Source: Closterium sp. Naga37s-1 (lineage: Eukaryota > Streptophyta > Zygnematophyceae > Desmidiales > Closteriaceae). Taken from it: a DNA stretch of 64,000 nucleotides. Below, piece after piece: positions 22,250 through 33,700 of this stretch (positions within the stretch are counted from its first letter, which is position 1; every line of letters begins with the position of its first letter). A program made the position numbers and the translations under genes. The stretch spans positions 558,001 through 622,000 of the forward strand of contig CANJKZ010000088.1 of the NCBI GenBank assembly GCA_947471745.1, read 5' to 3'. The notes below the pieces were generated by a model. It did no database searches. It worked only from the letters and a program-made list of their open reading frames with translations, and was not told the DNA's origin.

Positions 22250-23000
22250 CCAGGGGCCGCTGTTGGGGCGACAGCTGGGTAGGGCCAGGTCGACGGGCGG
22301 CGGGTCAGCGACGGGCGGCAGGTCGGCGACTGGCGGCTGGACAGGGACGGGCGGCAGGTCGGCGACGGGCGGCTGGTCAGGGACGGGCGGCAGGTCGGCG
22401 ACTGGCGGCTGGTCAGGGACGGGCGGCAGGTCGGCGACGGGCGGCTGGTCAGGGACGGGCGGCAGGTCGACGACGGGCGGCTGGTCCGGGACGGGCGGCT
22501 GATCAGGGACGGGCGGCGGGTCGGCGACGGGCGGGCGGTCAGCGAAGGGGCCACAACAAGCCGTGAAGGGGCCGCGACGGGCCGTGAAGGGGCCGCAACG
22601 GGCCGCGAAGGGGCCGCTACGGGCCGCAAAGGGGCCGCTACGGGCCGCTAAGGGGCCGCTACGGGCCGGACAGGGGCCGCGACGGGCCGCGAAGGAGCCG
22701 CTATGGGCCGGAAAGGGGGCCGCTATGGGCCGGAATGGGGCCGCTACGGGCCGCAAAGGGGCCACTACGGGCCGCGAAGGGGCCACTACGGGCCGGAAAG
22801 GGGCTGTTACGGGCCGCAAGGGGGGCCGCTACGGGTCGCGAAGGGGCCGCGACGGGCCGTGAAGGGGCCGCGACGGGCCGCGACGGGCCGCAAAGGGGGC
22901 CACTACGGGCCGCTAAGGGGCCGCTACGGGCCGCAAAAGGGGCCTCTACGGGCCGTGAAGGGGCCGCTACGGGCCGCGAGGGGGGCTCGAAGGGCAGGCG
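22250..23000 (-). repeat. Leader minisatellites of A3
   Basis: Two arrays between the 5' LTR and gag. The array at 22,290-22,530 has units of about 30-60 bp (CGGGCGGCAGGTCGGCGACG). The array at 22,550-22,990 has units around GGGCCGCGAAGGGGCCGCTAC. Both are free of stops in several frames only because of composition. Immediately before gag lies an AGC/AGT triplet array (21,998-22,110). Confidence 0.85.
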
Positions 23001-23081
23001 CGACGCGCGCGTCGGGCAGGTAAGGAAAAAAATATTCAGTGGTGGGCCCTTAGGAGAAAAAATCGAACTAGCTCTATACCA

Positions 23082-23209
23082 TGTGAAAGAATTGAGGAAT
23101 GGTTGAACTAGAAACGAGGTGGGTACAAGTAGAGAACACAAAAGTGTTGTACCCTCTAAGAACTACCCCACTACAGCCTAAACAGACTAAAGCAGATATA
23201 AGTTTGACA
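23082..23209 (-). repeat. 5' LTR of A3 with primer site
   Basis: 128 bp; on the element strand it runs TGTCAAACTTATATC... to ...TTTCACA, followed by TGGTATAGAGC, close to the plant initiator-tRNA-Met primer site. It abuts A4 pol sequence on the right. Confidence 0.85.
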
Positions 23210-24279
23210 GGGATGTCTGGTGCATCCGTGTCTCCCTCAAAGGCAAGCAGCATGGAAGCGAAACGAGGTACAGCAGCTGCAAGAAACTCAAAGTCCTCCT
23301 GCCTGTCCTAAAGGACGTCCGTGACAAGAGCACACTCACCCCCGATGGACGGAGGACTGGCAGACTCAGACTAAGCAACAAGAGCAGTGGCATAGTCTAG
23401 ACGACAGGCAGCAGCAAAGTCAACCAGCTCAGCAACGAGGGGAGACGCAGCAGTGGCGAGGAGACAAGAGACATTGAGACTGGCAGCACGAGCACGTTTA
23501 GACTTAGGGTCAGGGACGGCAAGAAGAGAGGACTCAAGAGGAGGCGGCAGAGGAACACGTAGTGGAACAGAGGAAGGACGAAGTGCCATAGCGTGTGTGC
23601 CTGGGACAGGAGGAGGACGCGGACGAGGAACGCGACGACCTGTGGGAACAGGGGAGGCAGGACGAGACGCAGTTTCACGACGCTCTGTAAGACTGCCGAT
23701 CTGCTCAGTATAAGGAGAAGGAACAGGCAGTGGGGAGGCTGGCTGAAACAGCGGCTGCGACTGGTCAGGCGGTGGATACAGTAAGGGAGGAGTAAGGTCA
23801 GTAGAAGAGGGGACACCAAGAACCGGCTGAAGCAGGGGAACAAAGTACGGTCGTGGCCGCCCAGTACCTACAGCACCAAGACCACTAGACACAGCACCCC
23901 AAGCTCCAACACGTCCAGCTCCTCCAGCTCCAGCGCCTCTCGCGCTAGTGCCTATAGCTCCAGCGCCAACAGCTACAGCGCCACTAGTGCCAGTGCCTCC
24001 AGCTCCAGCACCTCCAGCCCGAGCAGCTCCAGCTCCGTAGGGTCTCCAGCTCAAGCGTCCCCAACACCACCAGTTTCCCTAGTACGAGCACCTCCAGCTC
24101 CAGCAGTAACTCCAGCACCTCCAGCGGCAGAGTCGCCAGCTCCGGCAGCTCCACTCCGAAGGCGGGTGCGCTTAGCAAACCACTAGCGCAGCTGCTGCGG
24201 GGAGAGAGGCTCCGGCCGAGGAGACAGTCGTGGCGAAGCACCCGTAGGTCCTCCAGAAGAAGTAGTACCCCTCAGACTC

Positions 24280-24430
24280 CGCACCCTCAAACTCAGCACC
24301 CCCAGGCTCCACACCCTCAAGCTCGGCACCCCCAGGCTCCACACCCGCAGGCTCAGCACCCCCTGACCCGGCACCCTCAGACTCAGCACCCCCAGGCTCC
24401 GCACCCCCAGACGCAGCACCCCCAGACTAA
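24280..24430 (-). repeat. GGAEP-type pentapeptide minisatellite in A4
   Basis: About ten units of 15 bp (CCCAGGCTCCACACC and variants on the plus strand) in the integrase-RT linker, the same position as in A2, A3, A5 and A6. Confidence 0.75.
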
Positions 24431-26144
24431 GCACCTCTAGCAGCACTTGAGCCGACAGCTACCTCAACAAGCACAATACCAGGGAGAGGGTCTACCTTAG
24501 ACACACGTGAGGGAGCAGGATCCTGGGGGGGGAGGGGGTCTACCGGAGGGGGACCTGGAGCAAGGAAGAGCGGCGGGGGCGGGGGAGGGGCAGAGTGGTA
24601 GGGGAAGAGATGGTAAAAGGGAACCGAGTCGTCAAACGTGACGTCCTCAGAGGGGAAGACACGGCAAAAGGTGGGGTGGTAAAACTGCCAGCCAGGCGCG
24701 TCAGGGGGAAAGCCAAGGAAGACGTAGGGAATAGTGCGGGCGGAGAGCTTGTCCGCGGATGTATCGCGAACAAAGGCACGAGATCCCCAGACCCGGAACA
24801 CCGACGCATCGCCAACCTTTCCCGTCCAACGCAGTGTTGGCGAGGTCTCCGGCAAGGAGACACGAGGCCAGAGGTTGAGCTGATGCGCAGCGTACCGGAC
24901 CACAAACGGCCACATAAAATGGGGAGCAGCCGCATGGATCATGGAGGTACGAGCGACCTCCATGACTAAGCCAATGCGGCGCTAAGCAATCTTATTTTCT
25001 TGAGGGGAGACCGGAAGCGTGAAGGACTGGAGAATGCCCTCCCTACGACAAAAGTCCCGCAAGAAGTCGGAGGAGAACTCACCACCTCTGTCAGAGTGCA
25101 GACGCAGGACAGGAAGGTCCTGGCGGAACCGCTCGCGAAGCTGGAGACGGACTGCGCGGATCCAAGGGATCAAGACATCAACGACCTGACCCTTGCTGTG
25201 CAAGGGGAAGACCGTGGTGTAGCGCGTGTAGTCGTCAACAACCAGCGGAAAGTAGCACTCGTGGCCCTGTCCACTGATGCGGGCTGGGCCCCACACGTCC
25301 ATGTGGAGAGTCTGCAGGGGAGCAGTCATCGGGGGAAACGAGGAGGAGTGAGGAGCGGCGCGCTGCCGCCCCTCGACGCAAGGAAGGCAGGGCGGGGCAG
25401 GCAAGGGCGGGAGTGGAGGCAGAGACCTGGGAAGACCAGAGACAAGGAGGCAGATTTGCATGCCACAAAGGCGTGGCAGGGAGGGGTGACCAAGGCGGTG
25501 GTGCCACAGGAGAGTATGGTGCGACAGGAGGCAACACAAGCAAGGGGGTGCTACCGGACCTGACGCGGACACCTAGGCAGTCGCAGCTACCTTAGGAGGT
25601 TCAGTAGCCAGTGTGTACAGACTTGACCCAGGCCGACGAGTGAACGTGGCCAGGTGGCGGCACGTCCGTGTACACGTGCAGATCGACACACGCTGACCCC
25701 CAGGAGTGGTGGTAGTGACCATCGCATCCTGGAGGGCAGCTGTACTCACCAATTTCGTAGAGAACGAGGGGAGGTGAAGGCTTGACAGTGAGCCGGACGG
25801 AACCGCCCGACACGGGAGAACAGTGGAGGAACGGGCAACGACTGGGCCCCCGGAGGGGTGAGCCAGTCTGACCGGTACAGGTTCAGAGAGAGGAGTGAGG
25901 GTGGTGTTGTCGCGAAAGAAACAGCGTGAAGCACCTGAGTCAAGTGTAAAGTTGTATAAGCCCTCAGCAGGCACAGTACCAGGGAGAGCAGACTCACTAG
26001 CACCTAGAGCAGCAGCCTCTATACCTAGGTCAAGCAGCACACACAGGTAACAGTCACCCTCAGCACTAACAGACAAAGCATACATGGCAGCAAGGATAGC
26101 ATCATAGTCTAGGTTAAAGATAGCACCTCCGAACCTAAGCATCT

Positions 26145-27163
26145 TGTTATAGTCTAGAGTCCACTTAGGGGTCGCGGATGCCCTTGAAACCGCTTAAGCA
26201 GAATCTGATGACTTCGAACTGCCTCTGTTCAAAACGCCGTCACGATCAGCCCCAACAACATACGAGGCTGAAACTTGGAGAGACGTTAGCTTCAGATGTC
26301 TGCTTTCCAACGGTATATTGCTTGCTTTCATCAGAGGTGTATGCGCTACGCAGTGAACCAAAACGTAAGCTCGGCTTAAAACTTGTAGTTGCATTGATGC
26401 AAGGAAGAGGTGAGTACAACATTGCCTAGGGGACTCTTAAGGGGTTGGGACCATCCTGGGAACTCAAAGAAGGTTGAGTCCTAGGGGAGAAAGGCTAGAG
26501 AAGGATGGGAAACATCCTATCTAGGTCAGCAAAGCCAACCACACTTGGATGTTCAGAGCTGTACTCAAGGCTACCAATAGTGAGTCAAGCCAACCATGAG
26601 TCAGCTTGTCTTCCCACTTGCACCCTCTTGCAAGCTGCTTCCAGGAAGACCACACTTCTCAAAAGGAGGGTGGTAGAGTCCCACTTGACCACCTGTAAGT
26701 CTTGTCTCATTCTCTGTCCCTGCACCATTGGCATGACAACAATGAAAGTGTGGCAAGGGAAATGCTGCCAACAGTGCACCATGACTACAGAACAGTAACT
26801 TTCGACAGCTGTCACGTGCTGCTCCGATGCTGGGTTGTCCTGAAACTCGGTGACCACCTGCACAACACGGCAAAGGACTACCACACCGATGTTCAGACCA
26901 ATCAGAGCTCGGTAGATGAGTCAGCAGCCGAAATGGTGAACTCGGGTGTTACCAAAAAAGAGTAACACAACTTCCGGGATGCCATAAGACTTGAAACCAA
27001 AAATGATGCCATGCCTTGTAAACTGCTTCAAAAATTCTGAAACTTTGAGGGTCTGAAAAACACATGTTGAAGCACCTCCCCACAAAATTCCAGAAGCTGA
27101 GCATGCTTGTAGGCTGAATGGGAGTGCGATGACCGTGCCACTATAGTGCTTTGGCACAACACA
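26145..27163. mobile_element. Insert in A4, probable solo LTR of an unnamed family
   Basis: A 1,019-bp block interrupts A4 where A2 and A5 run without interruption. It begins TGTTATAGTC and ends GCACAACACA, so it has TG...CA ends, and the flanks (CATCT and GCTCT) are compatible with a decayed 5-bp duplication of the GATCT seen at this place in A2. It is AT-richer than A4, has no long reading frame with recognisable domains, and no second copy lies in the window. A solo LTR is the simplest reading; a non-coding element is possible. Confidence 0.6.
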
Positions 27164-28519
27164 GCTCTGCCCAGCGGGGTCGCTCGGCCTCGTCACCAAA
27201 CTCTGCGCGCCAAGCGCCGTCGAGGCGGGAGAAGCAGCGGTGCTGAGTGTGAGGCTTCCTGCATGTTCTACCAGCACGGTCACCCGTGCGAATCACATAC
27301 GGGCAGCTACCACTACCCCTAGACGCCCCACGGTGAGAAAACCACTCACGAAGCTGCTGGGGCGACGGGGTCTTGCTCCGACGCTGCTGCTGCTGCCTCT
27401 AGCCACCGCAAGAACCTCCACGCTGAGCTCCAGCCCAACCGCCACCACTCCCACTGCCGCCACTATCGCCACCCCCACCGCTGCCACCACCGCCTACACC
27501 AAAGCCCCCACTCCCACCACCACTCCCATTACCGCCACCACCTCCACTGCCTCCACCACCTCCACTGCTGCCCCCACCACCAACCCCGCTGCCACTGCCG
27601 CCACCCTTGCCACCCTTGCCCTTGCTGTTGCGGCGCTTTGCACTAGCAGAAGCAGCCCCGACGTCCTCAGCACCAGGGACGTCAATAGCAGCAGCAGAGG
27701 CGTAGGAGGGGGCAAGGGGGGAGGGGGAGCACCCCTCAAAGAAGGGCGTGCGCGGAGTGCCACGAGCAGCACCTACATCGACTACACTAGTCTCAGCTGC
27801 AAGGAGGTGCTGCTCAAGTAGGTCAACAGTGAGGACTGTGGGGTCAAGTGAGAGAAAGTGGTCCATGACAGAGAGAAGCAAGTCAGGGAGGCGGGTGACT
27901 ATAAAGTAGAGAGTGATGAACATCGGGGGCTTGTTCCTGTCAAGGAACTCAGCTGGGGCGGCAGCGTGGTAGCGAGCGTCGCTAGCGCGGAGGTGGGAAA
28001 CCAGGTCCTCTACTGTGGCAAAGGCGGACAGCTCGGGAAACAGGTAGGGCAGTAGAAGACGGCCTAGAGCAGCAGTGGCAGGCGAGGAGTAACGGGCGAC
28101 TACAGCGTCGTACAGTGTCTGTGCTGTCCTGTGCTGTCCGAAGTGAGCGCATTCGGCTAACGGCAGGTGGTTGCGAATGGCTAAGCGAGTAGGAGCGTCA
28201 CGAGTAAGCCACTGTGAGCGAGTCGCACTGTCAGCTGTGGCGGGAGGGGCAGGAGCGGCGCCAGACGTGTGGTCAAACAACGAAACACTGTTCCTAGAGT
28301 CGCTCAGTAGGTACAGCTGCAGGTCGTTGAGCCACGTGTCAAACTGGATCGGTCGGCCCTCATAATCGAAAGCAAGAACGCGGAGAGAAGCCATAGCGGC
28401 GCAGCACGCAGGGCGGGCAGAGGCCTGGCAGCGCAGGGAACAGGGCAGGCAACAGAAAGGGGGCGGCAAGCAGGCAGCAAAAGGCGGTGCGCAGGCTGCA
28501 AGAGGGGCGGCTCCAGGGC

Positions 28520-29480
28520 CTAGGGGCGGCCGGCGGGCCTAGGGGCGGCGGGCGGGTCGCAAGGGGCGGCACGCGGGGCTGCAGGGGCTGCGAGAGGGCC
28601 GCAAGGGGTGGCTAGCAGGGCAGCAGAGGCGGCTAGGGGGCCACCAGGGGTGGCGTGTGGGGCTGCAAGGGCGGCTCGCGGGTTGCAGGGGCGAGGGGCG
28701 GGCCGCAAGGGGCGGCGCGGGGGGGCCTGGGGTCAACGGGCGGGCCGGGGTCTAGGGAGCGACGGGCGGGCCGGGCTAGGGTCGACAGGCGGGCCGGGCC
28801 TAGGGAAACGGGCGGGCGCGCGGGGCAGCAGGGTCGACGGGCGGGCCGGGGCCTAGGGGCGATGGGCGGGCCGGAGCCTAGGGTCGAAGGGCGGGCCGGG
28901 CTAGGGTCGACGGGCGGGCCGGGCCTAGGTTCGACGGGCGGGTGCGCGGGGCAGCAGGGGCGACGGGCGGGTCTGGGCCTAGGGTCGACGAGTGGGCCGG
29001 GGCCTAGGGGCGACGGGCGGGCTAGGGCCTAGGGGCGACGGGCGGGCCGGGCCAGGGTCGACGGGCGGGCCGGGCCTAGGGTCGACGGGCGGGCGCGAGG
29101 GGCAGCAGGGTCGCCGGCGGGGGGGCGGGGCCTAGGGTCGACGGGGCGCGCCGGGGCCTAGGGTCTATAGGCGGGCGCGCGGGGCAGCAGGGTCGATGGG
29201 CGGGGCCAGGGCCTAGGGTCGACGGGGCGCGCCGTGGCCAAGGGTCGATGGGCGGGGCCGGGGCCTAGGGTCGACGGGTCGCGCCGGGGCCTAGGGTTGA
29301 CGGGGCGGGCAGGGGCCTAGGTTCAACGGGGCGCACCGGGGCCTAGGGTTAACGGGCGGGCCAGGGGCCTAGGGTCGACGGGGCGTGCGGGGCCTAGGGT
29401 CGACGGGGCGCTTTGGGCCTAGGGTCGACGGGCGAGCCTCAAGGGGCGGGCGCGCGGGGCCTAGGGTCGACGGGCGGGCC
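28520..29480 (-). repeat. Leader minisatellite of A4
   Basis: About 1 kb of GC-rich repeats. The main unit is about 23-30 bp around GTCGACGGGCGGGCCGGGCC, often with CTAGG; a looser GGGGCGGC array lies nearer gag. Nothing but repeat is visible here. Confidence 0.85.
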
Positions 29481-29592
29481 ACAAGAGGGCGGCGCACTGG
29501 GCAGCAGGTGCGGCACGAGGGTCTCTAGGGGCGGCGCATGAGCCAACAGGGCGGCTAGTGGGGCAGCGCTGTGGTGGGCAAAAAAAAAAAAC

Positions 29593-29622
29593 GGTCCTAG
29601 CGAAGGACCTGCTCTGAAACCA
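29593..29622 (-). promoter_or_regulatory. A4 leader module: primer site and hairpin
   Basis: On the element strand, right after the LTR: TGGTTTCAGAGC (29,611-29,622; initiator tRNA-Met-like primer site), then a hairpin with arms GGTCCT (29,593-29,598) and AGGACC (29,604-29,609). After it come a 12-nt T-run (29,580-29,591) and GCCCACCAC. The same layout is found in A6, A7 and A8 with different stem sequences. Confidence 0.75.
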
Positions 29623-29753
29623 TGTCAAACTGACGAACGAGAATGAATGCATTGAACAGAAGTTGGGTACAAGTGCTAACCCGAATTGGGTTGTACCCCT
29701 TATGAGCTACCCCACTATAGCCTACACAAAGTAAGCAATATAACATTCTGACA
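29623..29753 (-). repeat. 5' LTR of A4
   Basis: 131 bp, TGTCAGAATG...TTTGACA on the element strand, with the TGTACCC and GGGTACAA core shared by family A. It abuts family-B gag sequence on the right. Confidence 0.88.
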
Positions 29754-29967
29754 CTATGACCTGCTGGAGGTGATGGAAGGAATGGAGAAGCGCCCCGCGA
29801 ACGACCCGGAGAAGAGCCCGTGGGTGCGGAAGAGCGCACAAGGCTATCTCCTACTTGGGCAAGCGTTGGGGAGCAGCCAGATCCGTCACATCAAGCCATT
29901 CCAGCGTGAACTAGAGAAGGGACTCTCATAATCAGTGGCTAGTAGGAAGGAGCAAGCTTAGGAGCCA

Positions 29968-30740
29968 TGCTAGAGTTTAGGCTAGGCATAGACTATCGAG
30001 AGAGTTGAGAACAAGAAGAAGGAGTTTCACTATGAAGAGTGAAGTACAAATAGGGTAAGAAAAGGGGGTACACCACCAAGCAGGAAATTAGGATAACTAC
30101 ACTACAGCTAGAACTACATGCAGTTATAATAATATAACTCTGACATCCCCCCTTAACTGCATGCAGGAAGAGCCAAGTGCTAGACACAACCTGCAGGGGT
30201 ACACCAAGCAAAACAAATCAGCAGCGCGCAAGAGCAGTGACAACCAGTGTAGTAGTGGCAGATAGAGCTGCGGTAACCCCTCAGCCAAGGTAGAAATAGC
30301 AGAAGTAGGTGCATGTGGCGGCAGGCCGCCTGGAGAGTAGGAGCGTGCGGCGGCAAGCAGCGGCGGCATAGCAGGGCTCAACGGCAGCACCTGCCGCACA
30401 ACAGCAGCAGAGAGTGGCGACAAGGGCTGCAGCTGGAGGTACCATTGTAGCAGAGGGCGGCAGTCACAGATGTGTGGCTGCGTCGTCCGCCACTCTCTGT
30501 CGTCCCCCCTTAACCGCTCTCATCCCCCCTACACCTCTCTCCTCCCCCCCCCTTCCACACAGCAACAAGCGCTGCAGTGGAGAGAGTAAGAGGGAAGGGA
30601 GGGACGGGCTGCTGGTCGGTCACACCCGCCAACCCCACATCTCCCCCCCTTCAACGGCAGAAGCTGCGAAAGGGAAGGGGGGGGGGGGGGGGGGGAGGCA
30701 GCGTTAGCTGCTGCCGGCACTAGCGCTGGCGGTGGCGCAG
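29968..30740 (-). mobile_element. F: fragment of an unnamed LTR element inside B2 gag
   Basis: A 178-bp LTR-like block (29,968-30,145) starts TGCTAGAG and ends CTCTGACA. To its right is a polypurine tract read on the minus strand as GTTAAGGGGGGA, the usual mark of a 3' LTR. The internal part (30,158 to about 30,740) is C- and G-rich, with a 22-G run at about 30,676, and shows no recognisable domain. A second LTR is not visible. The right limit is estimated from where family-B gag resumes. Confidence 0.55.
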
Positions 30741-33700
30741 GCGTAGGCTCTGGCGCTGGCGCTGGGTGCAGGCATTGGCGTTGGCGCTGGCGCTTGCGCT
30801 CCGCGCTGGCGCTGACACAGGTGGCGCAATTGCTACAAACTCCCTGATGGATGGACTCCTGCTCAAGGCCAAGAGGGTAGAGGAGCAGGGAGAGGGAGAG
30901 GAAGAGGCCGTGGAGGTCGTGTCAGTCGCGGAGGTGGAGCTGCAAACATGAAGAGTGGAGATAACGACAACGACTCGAGCGACGATCTGTTCCCGGGTCA
31001 ATTCTTCTTCATCTCAACGCAATCATTGGCTGGAACAGAGAAGGTGGAAGGCTTTGACGAGCCTGCAGCTGTGGGAAAGGTGACCCTACACTCTCTGGAC
31101 TATTGGGTGATTGATAGCGGCGATACCTAAAGCATGACACCTCGTGCGGACTTGCTCACCGAACTTGAACCGTCACCGGTGAAGCATGTGACATCGGCTT
31201 TGGGGCAGCGAGCAGAGGTGAAAGGCATGGGCAAGGCCATGTTTAAGGGTGCTGATGGGAAGATGGTGGGCGTCAAGAAGGTTCTTTTGGTGCCCAACCT
31301 TACTGCGAACCTGATTTCCGTGCAGCGATTGCAAAAGGCCGACATGGACACGAGCTCAAAGGGAGCCAAGATCTACACCGCAAGGCTTGGCGAGCGTATT
31401 CTTTGGGAACTTCACGAAGACAAGGATGTCTACAACGAGATGTGGCAGATCCCTGTGGTCCCAATGCCTAAGGAGAGGCAAGTGGGAGCAAGCGTCACCA
31501 CCAAGGGTGAAGCGGCTGGTAGCGGCGACGACGCTAACGATGGCATCAAGGAAAACGAGTCCAGCAAGCAGTGTGAGCATAAGGAGAGTGGTGAAGCAAC
31601 CAAGGAGCAGCAAAAGGGTGAGGAGAACCCCGAGTAAGCAGCGGAGGAGGAGTACGGAGAGAGCATGTGGGGCACTATTGCTAGTGCAGCTTTCTCCAAT
31701 CCGACTTCGGCTACGGGGGAGTGTGATTGGTTGACTTTGCATCGGCGCATGGGGCATGTGGATCTGCCTATTTTGCAGCAGCTACTGAAGGAAGAGATGG
31801 TTCCTCGCATACATGTGAAGGGGGAGCCCAATGAGGTACTTGGTTGCCCGACATGCATGCAAGCCTAGTTCTCCCGATTCCCGTTCTCTAGCTCGGAGGC
31901 AATGGCTAAGGGGCCACTTGATGAGGTGGTGATGGATGTAGTGGGCCCCTTGAAGCTTGGAGCTGCTGGAGCAGAGTATTTCCTCACCATTGTGGACGTC
32001 TACACCCGCATGACCTGGGTGTATGTGCTCTCTAAGAAGAGCGACGTGGATGAAACGGTGAAGACCGACTGGTTGCCGATGGTGGAGCGGCAACAAGACC
32101 GGCTAGTGAAAGCAATTCGCACTGATCGAGGGGGAGAGTTCCTGAGCAAGGATTTCTCTATGTGGCTGAAGAATAATGGCATAAGGCACTCCCTTACCAT
32201 GCCGTACTCCCCTGCAATGAATGGCATCGCCGAGCGAGCGAACCGGACAATCACGGAGACGGCACGCGGGTTGCTCATTGAAGCCGGGTTACCTGCTTAC
32301 TTTTGGCCTGATGCGGTGCGGAGTGCGTGTGTGGCCAAGAACAGAGCCTTGAATCATGTGGGAGCAGACAAATTGGTGCCCTATGTGGAGTGGATTGGAA
32401 GGAAGCCAAAGGTGGATATGCTTCGGGTGTTCGGGTGCATGTGCATGGCGCTCGTGCCTAAGCATCTTCGGCACAACAAGCTTGGTGCCAAAACGATATG
32501 GGCTGTGCACTTGGGCATGGCTCAAAACAGCAAGGGGTGGCTTCTTTGGGACCCATTCACCAAGAATTTCGTGGTGAGCAGGGACTGCAAATTCATGGAA
32601 AACCTCATGTACAAGGATTGGAAGGCGGAGAATGAGGCGAAGATAGGCGTGCGGTTTAGGGAGGTGAAGACTTCCGGCTTGGAGCATGTGGAGCTGCCTT
32701 TGGAGCTGAGTAGCGGTAGCACCATCACAAGGCAATCTCATCTTGTGAATGGTGGAGAGGAGGCCAAGAATGGAGAGGAAGAGGAGGAGGAGGTGCAGCA
32801 AACAAGCAAGCGTGCACCGACACTTCCATCTCGAGCAACGAGTGCTCCTAGGATTCGCGTCACCCCGCAGCAACGCCATGAGAGCCTTCATGTCCCTGCA
32901 GCTGAGGAGGAAGGAAGGGGCAAAAGGAGAATCCAAGCCCCTAATAGGCTGACCTATGATGCGCTAAGAAAGCCAGCCAAGTCAGCCTCGGCCGGAGCGG
33001 CAATGATGGTTGGAGATGATGAGGAAAGTGAGTACGAGGAGTGTGCCTTCGCGTTCTTCTCTCCGGTGGAGATGCCGGGGGAACCAGAAACTCTAAAGGA
33101 GGCCTTGGAGAGTAGTGATGCTGAGGAGTGGAAGAAGGCAATGGAGAGTGAGCTGAAGAGCATTGAGGAGAACGGCACGTGGGAATTGGTGGAGCTACCG
33201 GAGGGGCGTAAGGTGATTACGTCCAAGTGGCTCTTCAAAATCAAGTCCGACGCCGACGGCTAAATCGAGCGCTACAAGTCTAGGCTTGTGGCCAAGGGGT
33301 ACTACAAGGAATTATTTGCTCCTGTGATGAAGCCGACGACGCTGCGAACCCTACTCGCGGGAGCTACCATCAAAGGATGGGTGGTGAAACAAATAGATGT
33401 GACAACGGCATTCCTCAACGACGTCCTAGAGGGGTTTGATGATGGTAGTGGCAGAGTGTGGAAGCTGAATAAGGCGCTCTATGGGCTCAAGCAAGCCCCT
33501 GGGCAGTGGTACTTGAAGTTGCGTGAAGTCTCGGAGGAGATCGGGTTCACTCCCTCATCCGCCGATCATTCATTGTTCATGCTTGGCGAGGGGGAGCAGA
33601 GGAGTTTCATGGTGGTTTATGTGGATGACATCCTCAATTTCTCACCCTCCTCTGACCTTGTGAAGGAGGTGATGCTGAAGCTTCAAGACAAGTCCAAGTG

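Larger units (their letters stand above)
16565..23209 (-). mobile_element. A3: Ty1/copia element, family A, with 5' LTR, 3' end missing
   Basis: Reverse transcriptase about 16.57-17.5 kb (up to the join with B1), linker about 17.5-19.0 kb with GGAE(P/S) and very long Gly-Ala-rich arrays, integrase about 19.1-20.0 kb (SPQQNGIAERRIGMVMDVAR), GAG-pre-integrase about 20.0-20.1 kb (LWHHRLGHPSLPRLRGM), protease region about 20.5 kb (LDSGASRSFFRDST), a zinc-knuckle-like region about 20.9 kb, gag to 21,997 (MASPTVLTFEAEGRA), leader 21,998-23,081, and 5' LTR 23,082-23,209. About two breaks in the part that remains, so fairly young. It lies in the pol linker of A4. Confidence 0.92.
23210..29753 (-). 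mobile_element. A4: Ty1/copia element, family A, 5' half, interrupted by A3 and by a 1-kb insert
   Basis: The visible part begins in the pol linker where A3 has inserted. Linker about 23.2-24.45 kb (PGGAE-like repeats near 24.3 kb), integrase about 24.5-25.4 kb, protease region about 25.9 kb, foreign insert 26,145-27,163, gag about 27.2-28,394 (MASLRVLAFDYEGRPIQFD), leader 28,395-29,622, 5' LTR 29,623-29,753. The reverse transcriptase side is not in the window next to A3. Broken, six or more breaks. It lies in the gag of B2. Confidence 0.88.

Noticed and set aside
22243-23141. Long Gly/Arg/Pro/Ala frames on both strands
   Set aside because: They lie in leader minisatellites of A3; open frames on both strands at once indicate composition, not coding. 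The same holds for 28.5-29.0, 44.6-45.4, 49.4-50.1 and 61.2-61.6 kb.
30720-30960. Arg/Trp or Ala/Leu repeat frame after the G-run as an antimicrobial-like peptide
   Set aside because: GCGCTGGCG hexamer repeats make it; the adjoining frame runs on into family-B gag, so it is the low-complexity end of that gag.
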